The position numbers and the translations under genes are program-made. Shown one piece after another: positions 18,158 through 26,530 of a stretch of 64,000 nucleotides of DNA. The stretch is from contig CALHPK010000003.1 of NCBI GenBank assembly GCA_938036315.1, forward strand, positions 54,334-118,333. The letters run 5' to 3'. How positions within the stretch are numbered: the first letter of the stretch is position 1; each line of letters starts with the position of its first letter. Source of the DNA: an uncultured bacterium. GTDB lineage: Bacteria > Calescibacteriota > Calescibacteriia > Calescibacteriales > Calescibacteriaceae. Below the pieces are notes generated by a model. It searched no databases. It had not been told where the DNA came from and saw only the letters and a program-made list of their open reading frames with translations.

Positions 18158-19225
18158 TTACCTGAAATGCTCAAACTGGTACTTCCAGTTTATCTTGTGA
18201 GTAAAGAATATAAAAAGGGTTCTGTGCAGACCTTTTAGCTTTTTGTATGGGTACTTTTTGGCGAAAGCTCTTTTCTCATCTTGTTTTGCAAGAAATATAC
18301 CTACTACTTCGCCGTATTTTCTTACCGTTTCGTAAAAGTTTCTCTTCCTGAAGTGTTTCTCGGGAACCCCGAACATTATTTCGTAATCATCTCCCCACGT
18401 CGCAGCAACACTCTGAGGTTCACTGAAAAAGTCCTTTGCAAACCTCAAAAATTCTTCAGAAAACGGCAACCTTTCTGGGAAAAATTCAAGTGATAATCCG
18501 TTAAGGATTGAAAGCCATTCGACAGTTCTTAATGTCCCATCGGATACATCAGCGGAAAAACTGGCAAGCTTTTGAATCTTTACCATAAGCTTAACTGTTC
18601 TCTCAATTGGGGGCATAAGAAATTTCTCAAGAGAATATGGAATATACTTTTCAGCAAATTTTCTCCCTCGGGTTTTGAGAACCTGAAAAGCTAATGCCGC
18701 ATCACCTATTGTTCCGGTGATAATAATACGATCTCCAGGTTTTGCCCCAAACCTGGACAGAGGTTTTCTATAAGAAAAGCCCGCAACAAATGATGATATG
18801 GAGGTTTTCTCTGAGTAAGATATATCTCCTCCTACTACATTCACTCTAATTTTTTCTGACAGATTAGATATTCCGTCGCCTATCTTGTCCACTATAGTCG
18901 AAGATGGAGCAGATACATTAACAAATGCCCACAAGGGTTTTCCTCCAGCAGCAATAATATCACTAAAGGCACACCTTAATGCTCTCTCTCCAACTTCATC
19001 TGGCTCCATAAAGTCAAAGCTAAAATGCGTACCTTCGACATGTTGATCTGAAGATAATATCAAGTAATTTCTCTTTATCTTTACTGAGAAAGAATCACTT
19101 CCCCAAGGTGTCTCAGCTTTAAATGGAAAAATGCATGGGACAACGAATTTATCTTTTTGTATCAAGCCGAGTTTTTTTCCTATTCGCAATACTCTTTTGA
19201 TCTCCTCGATTTCTGAAGTTCTCAT
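18158..19225 (-). CDS. thiL: Thiamine-monophosphate kinase
   Basis: ThiL phosphorylates thiamine monophosphate to the active pyrophosphate. The 355-residue protein shows the AIR-synthase-like fold: 'SSDQHVEGTHFSFDFM', 'GERALRCAFSDIIAAGGKP', 'NVVGGDIS', 'GDRIIITGTIGDAALAF', 'SADVSDGTLR' and the ATP-site 'WGDDYEIMFG'. A basic tail of about 35 residues beyond the usual end ('KKYPYKKLKGLHRTLF') is unusual. It stands alone with no other thiamine genes nearby, separated from fliD by 144 bp. Confidence 0.9.
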   Translation of the reverse strand: MRTSEIEEIKRVLRIGKKLGLIQKDKFVVPCIFPFKAETPWGSDSFSVKIKRNYLILSSDQHVEGTHFSFDFMEPDEVGERALRCAFSDIIAAGGKPLWAFVNVSAPSSTIVDKIGDGISNLSEKIRVNVVGGDISYSEKTSISSFVAGFSYRKPLSRFGAKPGDRIIITGTIGDAALAFQVLKTRGRKFAEKYIPYSLEKFLMPPIERTVKLMVKIQKLASFSADVSDGTLRTVEWLSILNGLSLEFFPERLPFSEEFLRFAKDFFSEPQSVAATWGDDYEIMFGVPEKHFRKRNFYETVRKYGEVVGIFLAKQDEKRAFAKKYPYKKLKGLHRTLFIFFTHKINWKYQFEHFR

Positions 19226-19343
19226 CTTCTTTATAATTTGACTTTACATACCATCGTATTTATACAGATGTTTTTAAAATAATTGAATTTTAAAAAGATA
19301 AAGTGTGAAAGAAAAAGATATATTGATAAAGGGAGGAGATCAG

Positions 19344-20309
19344 ATGAAGAGGGCATTAGTTTGTGGAGCTGGAGGTTTTATAGCTCACCATCTTGTCAGG
19401 AAGTTAAAAAAGGAAGGATATTGGGTAAGGGGGGTTGATATAAAGTATCCAGAATTTTCTCCAACTCAAGCCGATGAGTTCCTGATTCTGGATTTGCGCG
19501 AATATGAAAACTGTAGGAAGGCTTTATCACTTCCTAATGGAAGGTTTGATGAAGTATATCAGCTCGCAGCTGATATGGGCGGGATGGGGTTTATCTCTTG
19601 GGCAGATTGTGAGGTTCTCACAAATAACGTCCTTATCAATATCTATATGGTAAAATCAGCTGTAGAGGCTGGGGTCCCAAAATACTTTTATTCATCTTCT
19701 GTATGTGTTTACCGGAACATGAAACCTGGGGAACCAAAGCTAAAAGAAGAAGACGCGTATCCTGCTCTCCCTGATAATGAATACGGCTGGGAAAAACTTT
19801 ACTCAGAAAGAGTTGCCCTCGCATTCGCAAGAAGATATAACATAGATGTTAAGATAGGAAGGTTTGAAAATTGCTTTGGACCTGAAGGAACTTGGCGTGG
19901 TGGAAGAGAAAAAGCACCTGCTGCAATCTGCAGAAAGGTAGCAGAAGCAAAGCTCAAAAATCTCGACGAGATAGAAGTTTGGGGTGATGGAACTGCAGTC
20001 AGAAATTACACCTATGTCGAGGACCTCGTTGACGCAATCTTTATCTTGATGAACTCCGATGTAAAAGAGCCTATAAATATCGGAACAGATGAATACATAA
20101 CGGTAAAAGAACTTGTTGATATGGTATGTGAAATTGCAGGGAAAAAACCAAAAATAAAATGGATACCAGGTCCAGTTGGTGTTCTAGCAAGAAATTTCAG
20201 TCACGAAAAAATCAAAAATTTAGGATGGACTCCCAAACACACAATAAAGGATGGACTTGCAATAACCTACAGATGGATCGAAGAACAAGTAAGAAAAACT
20301 ATTTCCTAA
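19344..20309 (+). CDS. GDP-mannose 3,5-epimerase-like NAD-dependent sugar epimerase
   Basis: About 321 residues of the extended SDR family. The Rossmann motif 'GAGGFIAHHL' is at the N-terminus, 'QLAADMGGMGFI' is characteristic of the GDP-mannose 3,5-epimerase branch, and the catalytic pair is in 'YGWEKLYSE'. Later come 'GRFENCFGPEGTW' and 'RNYTYVEDLVDAI'. The enzyme would produce GDP-L-galactose- or gulose-type sugars for surface glycans. I choose ATG 19344 because GGGAGGAG sits just upstream; an earlier in-frame start at 19305 lacks a site. The 3' end overlaps the opposing DCC gene by 11 bp. Confidence 0.85.
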   Translation: MKRALVCGAGGFIAHHLVRKLKKEGYWVRGVDIKYPEFSPTQADEFLILDLREYENCRKALSLPNGRFDEVYQLAADMGGMGFISWADCEVLTNNVLINIYMVKSAVEAGVPKYFYSSSVCVYRNMKPGEPKLKEEDAYPALPDNEYGWEKLYSERVALAFARRYNIDVKIGRFENCFGPEGTWRGGREKAPAAICRKVAEAKLKNLDEIEVWGDGTAVRNYTYVEDLVDAIFILMNSDVKEPINIGTDEYITVKELVDMVCEIAGKKPKIKWIPGPVGVLARNFSHEKIKNLGWTPKHTIKDGLAITYRWIEEQVRKTIS

Positions 20310-20673
20310 CAAATTTTCTTCCGGAAAGCATACATCCGCAGATCCCTCTTTCCCTATTTATTCTATCTGACTTTGTGTTAACTTTTTTGAGCACTGGATA
20401 AATTACGTATCCCAAGTAAGACATAGGACCAAACCGTAAGATTTTGAGCATACTAACAATTGCTTCCTTTCCCCATGCGACTTCTACTACATCATCATGC
20501 TCTACAATAAGATAGAGCGCAAATGGGAAGTTCTGCCCAAGCATACTTTTGAGAAACTCCTGACTTTCTTGAATAGATCTGACCTCAAATCCAAACCATC
20601 GAGCCAACTGAGAAAACATCCTGCAGAACGGACAATCACCATCAAAAATAACCGTACCTTTGGGCATATACAA
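20299..20673 (-). CDS. DCC-family thiol-disulfide oxidoreductase-like protein (DUF393)
   Basis: A 124-residue protein beginning 'MPKGTVIFDGDCPFC'; the Asp-Gly-Asp-Cys-x-x-Cys motif defines the DCC (YuxK) family, presumed thioredoxin-like redox proteins of unknown substrate. The C-terminal part has the hydrophobic run 'FGPMSYLGYVIYPVL' and a Cys pair (CGC). Two starts are possible: ATG 20673 or ATG 20667. It overlaps the 3' end of the opposing epimerase gene. Confidence 0.85.
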   Translation of the reverse strand: MYMPKGTVIFDGDCPFCRMFSQLARWFGFEVRSIQESQEFLKSMLGQNFPFALYLIVEHDDVVEVAWGKEAIVSMLKILRFGPMSYLGYVIYPVLKKVNTKSDRINRERGICGCMLSGRKFVRK

Positions 20674-20852
20674 AATTATTGTATCTTATGTAAATAAATA
20701 AATAGAAGAAATAACATAAATAATATGTAATATTATTTTATTACAATTTTTATTACAATAATCCAAATTGCAATGAACGGTAGCATAGGTAAAAAGCAAA
20801 ACAGCAGTGAGAAATATAAAATAATAATGATTGATTCAAGTGAGATTAGCTG

Positions 20853-21620
20853 ATGATTATATCTTTTGCTAATCAAAAAGGGGGAGTTGGGAAAACTACT
20901 ATTGCAATAAATTTAGCAAGCGCACTAGCTTCAAGTGAGTTCAAGGTTTTATTAGTTGATTTTGATCCTCAATCGCATATCACCGTTGGACTTGACATAG
21001 ATCCTCAAGGCAAGACAATATATAGCGTGCTAAGTGGAGAAATACCAATTGATTCAGCTATTTTTGAAACGAAAGTTGAAAATCTTTTTGTTATTCCATC
21101 AGATGAAAATCTATCTGGGTTTGAAGCAGAAGTTTTTGAAGATGAAAGGAAACAATTTTATCTTAAAGATAAGCTGACCTCGCTACAGAGTAAATATGAT
21201 TTCATATTTATAGACTGTCCCCCATCAATAGGGATATATACAGTTAATGCTCTATGTGCCTCTGATTTTATAATAATTCCTGTTCTTGCTGATTTTTTTT
21301 CGCTTGAAGGTTTTTCAAAGTTTTTCAAAGCAGTAGAACTCATAAAGGTAAGTCTAAACCCAAAACTCGAAATACTAGGGATTGTCATCAATATGTATGA
21401 TAAAAGGGTCAGGCTCGGAAAAGAGGTCGAAGAGGAGTTTATGAAGTATTTCCCTGGAAAAGTTTTTAGAACGCGCATTCCCAAAAGTATAAAGATTGCA
21501 GAAGCTCCAAGTTTTGGTCTGCCAGTAATTCTGTACAAACCTTCCTCGCCTGGTGCAGATGCATTTTCATCACTTGCAGAAGAATTCCTCGAGAGAATAA
21601 ATCAATTCAAAAATGCATAA
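20853..21620 (+). CDS. parA: ParA/Soj family ATPase
   Basis: 255 residues with deviant Walker A 'NQKGGVGKTT' at the extreme N-terminus, 'LLVDFDPQSH' (switch I region) and 'FIFIDCPPSIG' (Walker B). ParA ATPases form dynamic gradients that position chromosomes, plasmids or protein arrays. No parB follows, whereas chromosomal soj normally sits with spo0J. The next gene, across a GC-rich spacer and on the opposite strand, is a chemoreceptor, so positioning of chemoreceptor or flagellar complexes is an alternative role. It lacks an obvious Shine-Dalgarno. Confidence 0.9.
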   Translation: MIISFANQKGGVGKTTIAINLASALASSEFKVLLVDFDPQSHITVGLDIDPQGKTIYSVLSGEIPIDSAIFETKVENLFVIPSDENLSGFEAEVFEDERKQFYLKDKLTSLQSKYDFIFIDCPPSIGIYTVNALCASDFIIIPVLADFFSLEGFSKFFKAVELIKVSLNPKLEILGIVINMYDKRVRLGKEVEEEFMKYFPGKVFRTRIPKSIKIAEAPSFGLPVILYKPSSPGADAFSSLAEEFLERINQFKNA

Positions 21621-21625
21621 GATAG

Positions 21626-21713
21626 TTACCTCCTGGCTCCTGCCCGCAAGCTACCTGATGCGATAGATTTACTCCCTCCCTCCGTAGATACGCCCGGATA
21701 CTCCCGGAGGTAA
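21626..21713. other. GC-rich island with terminal inverted repeat; candidate structured RNA
   Basis: These 88 bp are about 57% G+C (50 of 88 counted) between AT-rich genes. They begin TTACCTCC and end GGAGGTAA, an 8-bp inverted repeat that could close a stem. Internal C-runs and CTAC/GTAG pairs allow inner helices. No reading frame fits and no tRNA, SRP or 6S signature is seen. Strand is undetermined. Such islands in AT-rich thermophiles are often non-coding RNAs. Confidence 0.35.
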
Positions 21714-21758
21714 GGCAATTCAAAATTACTCTAAGCATTCAAAATAACCGAATTATGT

Positions 21759-21784
21759 GATAATCCATAAAGATAATCCATAAA
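21759..21784. repeat. Two-copy 13-bp tandem repeat
   Basis: Perfect duplication of GATAATCCATAAA between the GC-rich island and the 3' end of the chemoreceptor gene. Function unknown. Confidence 0.9.
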
Positions 21785-21800
21785 AGAGAATCTTTAATAT

Positions 21801-23336
21801 TTATACCTTAAAGTTTTCAACGATTCTGATGAGATTTTCTACTTTCTCATTTACCTCTTCCGATTTTTTCTTGACATCTCTGATCATCTTTTCAGGTTCT
21901 TCTGCCATCTGAACTATGGCTGAAACAGATCTTGATATTTCCATAGCAGTTCTTTCTTGTTCTTCGAATGTTGTAGCTATTGCAGCAATCTCATCTTTCA
22001 CTTTCAAAAATTTTTCCTGAATTTCTTGTAAAGCTACCACCCCATGCTCTGCACTCTTTATCTTTTCTCCGACATCTAAAATTACCCAGTTTATTAAATC
22101 AAGAACCTTATTCATTTCTGTTCCGAAGCTTGACAATGTTGAAGATATTTCCTTTGCCAGCTGAGCTGTTCTTTGAGAGAGCTTTCTTATTTCTTCTGCT
22201 ACCACCGCAAACCCTTTTCCATGCTCTCCTGCTCTTGATGCCTCAATAGATGCATTAAGCGAAAGAAGATTTGTCTGATCGGTTATATCCATAATAGCTG
22301 ATACAAAACCAATAATCTTCCTCTGTATGAATTCTACATTCTTTATAACTTCAACAACTCTTTTCATCTCCTCAATAATTTTTATTATGCTGTTGAGAGA
22401 GTTTCCCACCGTTTGACTACTAGCTACAACCCTATCTGAAGCTTTCTCCACAAAAGATGATATCTCACTTAAGTTCTTTGTAGCCTCAGCAATAGTAGAT
22501 GAAAACTCCTCCGCAGCAGTGGACATCTTAGAAATTTCTGATAGCAAATTAGACATAAGAGAATGTATTCTACTTATCATCTGGCTGTTAGCCCCCACAA
22601 ATTCACCAATACTATTTGCCGTATCTTTAATACCTAAAATTATCTGCCTCAATTTGCCTAAAAATATATTGAAATTCAAGGCTATCTTTCCAATCTCATC
22701 CGATGTACGAACTTCAAGCTCCCGAGTAAGATCACTGACCCCTTCGCCTATTTCCTTCAGTGATGCAGATACTCTCCCTGCAACCCTCTGTATCTGAGTA
22801 GATACTACAAATCCTATAATTATTATGAATAAAATAGAAAGTAACACAGAAAGCGGGATAGATATCTTTATAATATTTGCATATTTCCCTAAAAGAATAC
22901 TATGCTCCCGCAGGGAATCATCAAGATCTGTTTTCACTTTGATCAAGTTATCCGAAAGTTCTGATAATTTTTCTGGAGAAAGATCCCGAGTTTCATATAT
23001 ATTCTCAGCAGATCTCTTTAGCTTATCCACGCTATCTTCTATAGAAGCTGTCTTATGGCCGATTTTTTTGAGCTCCCCTATTTTCAAATTCATCTCTTCA
23101 AATAATGGTAAAGCATTTGCAATGCTATCAACCGAAGAATACCTGATGGCACTATCAATAATTTTAGAAACATCCTCCAAATCCGCCTTGAGAAAATTTA
23201 TTAATTTGTATGATATTGAGGCTTTTGTAAGGTCCTGAGAAATTTTAAACGCAATACCCCCCGCAACAAGAAAAGCCACAGATCCTATCAAGAAACCCAA
23301 GATTATCCTTTCTCTTATCCCTATCTTCATATACAA
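21801..23336 (-). CDS. Methyl-accepting chemotaxis protein
   Basis: 511 residues: an N-terminal membrane helix ('[20 protein letters not shown]'), a helical periplasmic sensor of about 130 residues, a second helix ('[17 protein letters not shown]'), a HAMP domain and a long coiled-coil signalling domain. The hairpin tip '[19 protein letters not shown]' is well preserved and binds CheA and CheW. No C-terminal CheR-binding pentapeptide is seen. The start could be the second Met, 6 bp in. It would signal through the CheA encoded at 40291-42363. Confidence 0.94.
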   Translation of the reverse strand: MYMKIGIRERIILGFLIGSVAFLVAGGIAFKISQDLTKASISYKLINFLKADLEDVSKIIDSAIRYSSVDSIANALPLFEEMNLKIGELKKIGHKTASIEDSVDKLKRSAENIYETRDLSPEKLSELSDNLIKVKTDLDDSLREHSILLGKYANIIKISIPLSVLLSILFIIIIGFVVSTQIQRVAGRVSASLKEIGEGVSDLTRELEVRTSDEIGKIALNFNIFLGKLRQIILGIKDTANSIGEFVGANSQMISRIHSLMSNLLSEISKMSTAAEEFSSTIAEATKNLSEISSFVEKASDRVVASSQTVGNSLNSIIKIIEEMKRVVEVIKNVEFIQRKIIGFVSAIMDITDQTNLLSLNASIEASRAGEHGKGFAVVAEEIRKLSQRTAQLAKEISSTLSSFGTEMNKVLDLINWVILDVGEKIKSAEHGVVALQEIQEKFLKVKDEIAAIATTFEEQERTAMEISRSVSAIVQMAEEPEKMIRDVKKKSEEVNEKVENLIRIVENFKV

Positions 23337-23591
23337 TATTTTAACAACTCAAAATAATTGAGAGATAAAATAATCTACCTTGCTTTTTGAAAGCAATTTT
23401 AGGATGGATTTTTTCAAAAAAATCGCACAAATACAGAAAATAGGTAGTATAGCTTAGCAAAACCTCTGAGAGTAGACCTTATATGACATCGCTTTGCTCC
23501 AAAGAATATTTCTGAAGAAACAGAAAATAAAGCTCCTTTAAATAAAATAAAATATAAATAATAAATAAATAAAATAGAAAAGTAGCTTCCT

Positions 23592-24011
23592 ATGAAAGGG
23601 AGAGTACTAGTTGCAAAACTTGGACTTGATGGACACGATAGAGGCGCAAAAGTTGTAGCAAGAGCACTAAAAGAAAGCGGATTTGAAGTAATATATACTG
23701 GACTACATAAAACACCTAAGGAAGTTGCAGAAATTGCCCTTGAAGAAGATGTGGACCTTATAGGAATATCAATTCTATCTGGAGCACATAACACACTGAT
23801 CCCCAAACTTGTTGAAGAAATGAAAGAAAAAAAGATCGATTCAAAACCTATTGTGGTAGGAGGAATAATTCCAGAAGAAGATTTTGAATTCCTTGAAAGA
23901 ATTGGAGTAAAAGCAATATACCCCCCAGGCACACCACTAAAAAAAATAATAGAAACCGTGGAAAAGTTGGTAACAGAGTACAGACAATCAATTGAATCAA
24001 GGCTAAGTTGA
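23592..24011 (+). CDS. Cobalamin-binding protein, methylmalonyl-CoA mutase small-domain type
   Basis: A 139-residue stand-alone B12-binding domain. It contains the family signature 'KLGLDGHDRGAKVVARAL' with the Asp-x-His-x-x-Gly motif whose His coordinates cobalt, plus 'ISILSGAH' and 'VVGGIIP'. This is the McmA C-terminal/McmB unit that works with a separate catalytic subunit. No catalytic subunit or MeaB chaperone is adjacent. Its stop overlaps the hisA start as TGATG, so the two are translationally coupled. It is preceded by an AT-rich low-complexity stretch and has no Shine-Dalgarno. Confidence 0.92.
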   Translation: MKGRVLVAKLGLDGHDRGAKVVARALKESGFEVIYTGLHKTPKEVAEIALEEDVDLIGISILSGAHNTLIPKLVEEMKEKKIDSKPIVVGGIIPEEDFEFLERIGVKAIYPPGTPLKKIIETVEKLVTEYRQSIESRLS

Positions 24012-24709
24012 TGTTCGTCATTCCCTCCATCGATATAAAGGAAGGAAAAGTTGTAAGAATTTACAAGGGTGATCCTGACAAGGAGATAATTGCCATAGAC
24101 AATCCTCAAAGTATCGCTGAAATCTGGAAGGGGAAAGGCGCAAGGTTTTTACACATAGTTGACCTTGATGCTGTATTCGGTAAACAGAATCAGATAGAAT
24201 TGATAAAGAAGATCTTAGCAGTTGGAGTACCATCCACTGTTGGCGGAGGAATAAGAAATTTTGAAATTGCAAAAAGATATATAGATCTTGGAGCTTATGC
24301 AGTAGTGGTTTCGACAATGGTAATCGAAGCCCCAGCAGAATTCCAAAGACTTATTGAAACCTTCCCTAATAAAGTTGTACTAGCACTTGACTTTGATGAG
24401 GACTTCAGACTAGCAACAAAAGGTTGGAAAGAAAAAAGTAAAAGTATTTTCGATTTTTTATCAGCTCAGTATCTAAGCATCAGAGGTTTTCTCTTTACAG
24501 CTATATTCAAGGATGGTACAGGAGAGGGAATTCCTAAATTCCACTTCAAGAAAATTTCCCAGGAGTTTTCGTTCAAAGGTAAGATAAATATAGCCGCAGG
24601 CGGAATAAATTCTGTAGAGGAGCTGTACTTTCTGAAGGAATTAGGATTTTGGGGAGCAGTAGTAGGAAGAGCTTTTTACGAGGGGAAAATAAACCTTTTT
24701 GAATGCTAA
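24011..24709 (+). CDS. hisA: Phosphoribosylformimino-AICAR-phosphate isomerase (HisA type)
   Basis: HisA is the TIM-barrel isomerase of histidine synthesis. The 232 residues keep the two-fold phosphate-binding and catalytic pattern: 'VIPSIDIKEGKVVRIYKG' with the first catalytic Asp, 'STVGGGIRN', 'VLALDFDED' with the second Asp, and 'NIAAGGINSVEEL'. I start at ATG 24011, within the TGATG overlap with the cobalamin protein; an upstream TTG at 24008 is less likely. Other his genes are not adjacent, though hisG is in the window, so the pathway is dispersed. Confidence 0.92.
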   Translation: MFVIPSIDIKEGKVVRIYKGDPDKEIIAIDNPQSIAEIWKGKGARFLHIVDLDAVFGKQNQIELIKKILAVGVPSTVGGGIRNFEIAKRYIDLGAYAVVVSTMVIEAPAEFQRLIETFPNKVVLALDFDEDFRLATKGWKEKSKSIFDFLSAQYLSIRGFLFTAIFKDGTGEGIPKFHFKKISQEFSFKGKINIAAGGINSVEELYFLKELGFWGAVVGRAFYEGKINLFEC

Positions 24710-24749
24710 CCTTGTAAAAAACTATATCAGGACTACATTCTTATAAATT

Positions 24750-25853
24750 TCAGACTACATCTTCTCCTCTTGGCACAACTATTTCACCCTGCTGTTCAAG
24801 TCTTCTTATAACTTTCAGTATCTCTTGTTGTGCCTTTTCAACATCTAATTTCCTGACAGGTGGCATCGTTTCAAGCTCCTCCCGCAGAACCTTAGCAGCT
24901 CTTTCGCTCATAGCCCCAAGTATTTTCCTTTTCACAGGTTCAGAAGCTCCTTTCAATGCTTTGAGTAGAACTTCTCTGTCTATCTCCCTCAGTATCACTC
25001 CTATATATCTGTTGTGAATTTTGACTATGTCATCAAATGTAAACATCCTTTGCCTCAATTCTTCCGCAAGTTCTGGCTTTATCTTCTCTATCTGTTCAAG
25101 AATTTCTTTTTCAAGTCCCGGGGGAGCATTCAGGACAACTTCTAAAAGAGAATTTATACCACCGACTCTCTTTGTACCTCCAACCGCTCTGTATTCCTCA
25201 TCAAGTACAAGCCCTATTTCATCAACAACCCCTGGTGCAAGCCTATCGAGAATAGCTACTCTACTCAGGATCTCCCCAATCATATCCTTCGGAAGAAATT
25301 GTAGGACCTCTATGGCTTTCCTTGGGTCAAGATATGCAAGAACTACAGCCATAGTTTGAGGATGTTCTTTCTTTATGAAATTCGCTATAGACTGTGCATC
25401 AAGATCGTGTAGTACATTCATACTTGCGGTATCCCCAACTTTCAGGAATATTTTTAATCTTTCCATTATGGCGGCAGCCTTGGCGGGACCAAACACGTTC
25501 GACAGAACCTTCTGAATATACTCAAGTCCGGAACCAACAATGACATCTTGTCTTGTGAGTCTTACGAACTCATTCAGTACATCCACAGCCACCTTCTTTG
25601 GTATGACATCAAGATGAATCATCTCCTCTGTTACCTTTTGAACCTCTTCCTCCGAGAGTCTTTTTAAAATCTCCGAGGCTTTATCCTCCCCCAGAGTCCT
25701 CAAAAGTATCGCGACTTTTCTCGGTCCAGATAAGCCTCTCTTTATAGGTACTGCTCCCTCTTTCTCCCGATTTTCTCTATCTACTCGACTTCCAACTTCT
25801 ACTTTTTCTGATTTTACCTCACCTTCCATCTCTATCTTTTTCCCTTCTACCAT
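24750..25853 (-). CDS. fliG: Flagellar motor switch protein
   Basis: FliG is the rotor protein that couples stator force to rotation and switching. The 367 residues start with a charged extension of about 40 residues, then the N-domain 'GPRKVAILLRTLGEDKASEI', the middle domain with the conserved 'EHPQTMAVVLAYLDP', and the C-domain 'FDDIVKIHNRYIGVILREID' carrying the charged torque helix ('SERAAKVLREELETM'). Slightly longer than the usual 330-340 because of the N-extension. It is not beside other basal-body genes. No Shine-Dalgarno is seen. Confidence 0.95.
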   Translation of the reverse strand: MVEGKKIEMEGEVKSEKVEVGSRVDRENREKEGAVPIKRGLSGPRKVAILLRTLGEDKASEILKRLSEEEVQKVTEEMIHLDVIPKKVAVDVLNEFVRLTRQDVIVGSGLEYIQKVLSNVFGPAKAAAIMERLKIFLKVGDTASMNVLHDLDAQSIANFIKKEHPQTMAVVLAYLDPRKAIEVLQFLPKDMIGEILSRVAILDRLAPGVVDEIGLVLDEEYRAVGGTKRVGGINSLLEVVLNAPPGLEKEILEQIEKIKPELAEELRQRMFTFDDIVKIHNRYIGVILREIDREVLLKALKGASEPVKRKILGAMSERAAKVLREELETMPPVRKLDVEKAQQEILKVIRRLEQQGEIVVPRGEDVV

Positions 25854-25883
25854 ATATAACCATCAACACCAACCAACCACTAG

Positions 25884-25925
25884 TAAATAGATTTTAATCT
25901 TTCAATAAATAGATTTTAATCTTTC
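25884..25925. repeat. Two-copy tandem repeat, 20-bp unit at 22-bp period
   Basis: Two identical TAAATAGATTTTAATCTTTC units separated by 2 bp, upstream of fliG. Function unknown; it may fall in the fliG promoter. Confidence 0.9.
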
Positions 25926-26021
25926 CACCTTATATTTTCAACTATCTGATAAAGGTTCCCCCTTCTTTAATTAATATCTTCAAAGAGGGGAACTTTAAAA
26001 AGGGAAGCTCTTTTTAATTTG

Positions 26022-26396
26022 TTAATCTCCTTCAAACTTGTAAGAGTTTTGTGAGCATCTTTTGAGCGTAAAAATTTTCTTGATTTTTTCTACTGATTTT
26101 GGTCCGATTCCTTTTATCTCTTCAAACTCACTGAAGCTATATATCTTTCTATTCCGTAAGACCTCCGCTATTTTTTCTGCCCTACTCCTGCCGACAACCA
26201 AAGTAAGTAAAGCTTTTATCTCCTCTTCGTCCTCAAAACAGTTTAGAGAAACTTTTCCATAGCACAAAAGTGAAAAAAGATGTTCAGAATTAACATCTGG
26301 ACATCTAAGATAACTTACCCTCAAAATAAACATAACTAAAGAAATCAAAAAGATCAAAACCATACCCTGCAGATATCTTCTATATATCTGTGACAT
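26022..26396 (-). CDS. Membrane-anchored helix-hairpin-helix protein (ComEA-like)
   Basis: 124 residues: one N-terminal membrane helix ('MVLIFLISLVMFILRVSY' region), a short linker with Cys residues, and a helix-hairpin-helix module, 'LLTLVVGRSRAEKIAEVL' followed by 'EEIKGIGPKSVEKIKKI'. ComEA proteins with this plan bind incoming DNA in the periplasm during transformation. The N-terminal anchor and C-terminal DNA-binding module fit, but the protein lacks other markers, and HhH proteins vary widely. With ComM in the window it supports natural DNA uptake. Confidence 0.75.
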   Translation of the reverse strand: MSQIYRRYLQGMVLIFLISLVMFILRVSYLRCPDVNSEHLFSLLCYGKVSLNCFEDEEEIKALLTLVVGRSRAEKIAEVLRNRKIYSFSEFEEIKGIGPKSVEKIKKIFTLKRCSQNSYKFEGD

Positions 26397-26530
26397 TCTT
26401 TATTACTGCATATACTTTTTGAACTATGTCTTCATAGCTTTTCTATTTATTTCCTCGTATTACTATTTTAGTCTAAAAATTTAGGAAAACATGAAAAGGT
26501 TATTTTGTAGTTAAATTAATAATGTGATTT

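Noticed and set aside
23540-23590. An A/T-rich repeated AAATAA stretch before the cobalamin-binding gene
   Set aside because: Low-complexity AT run typical of promoters in such genomes; no defined repeat unit.
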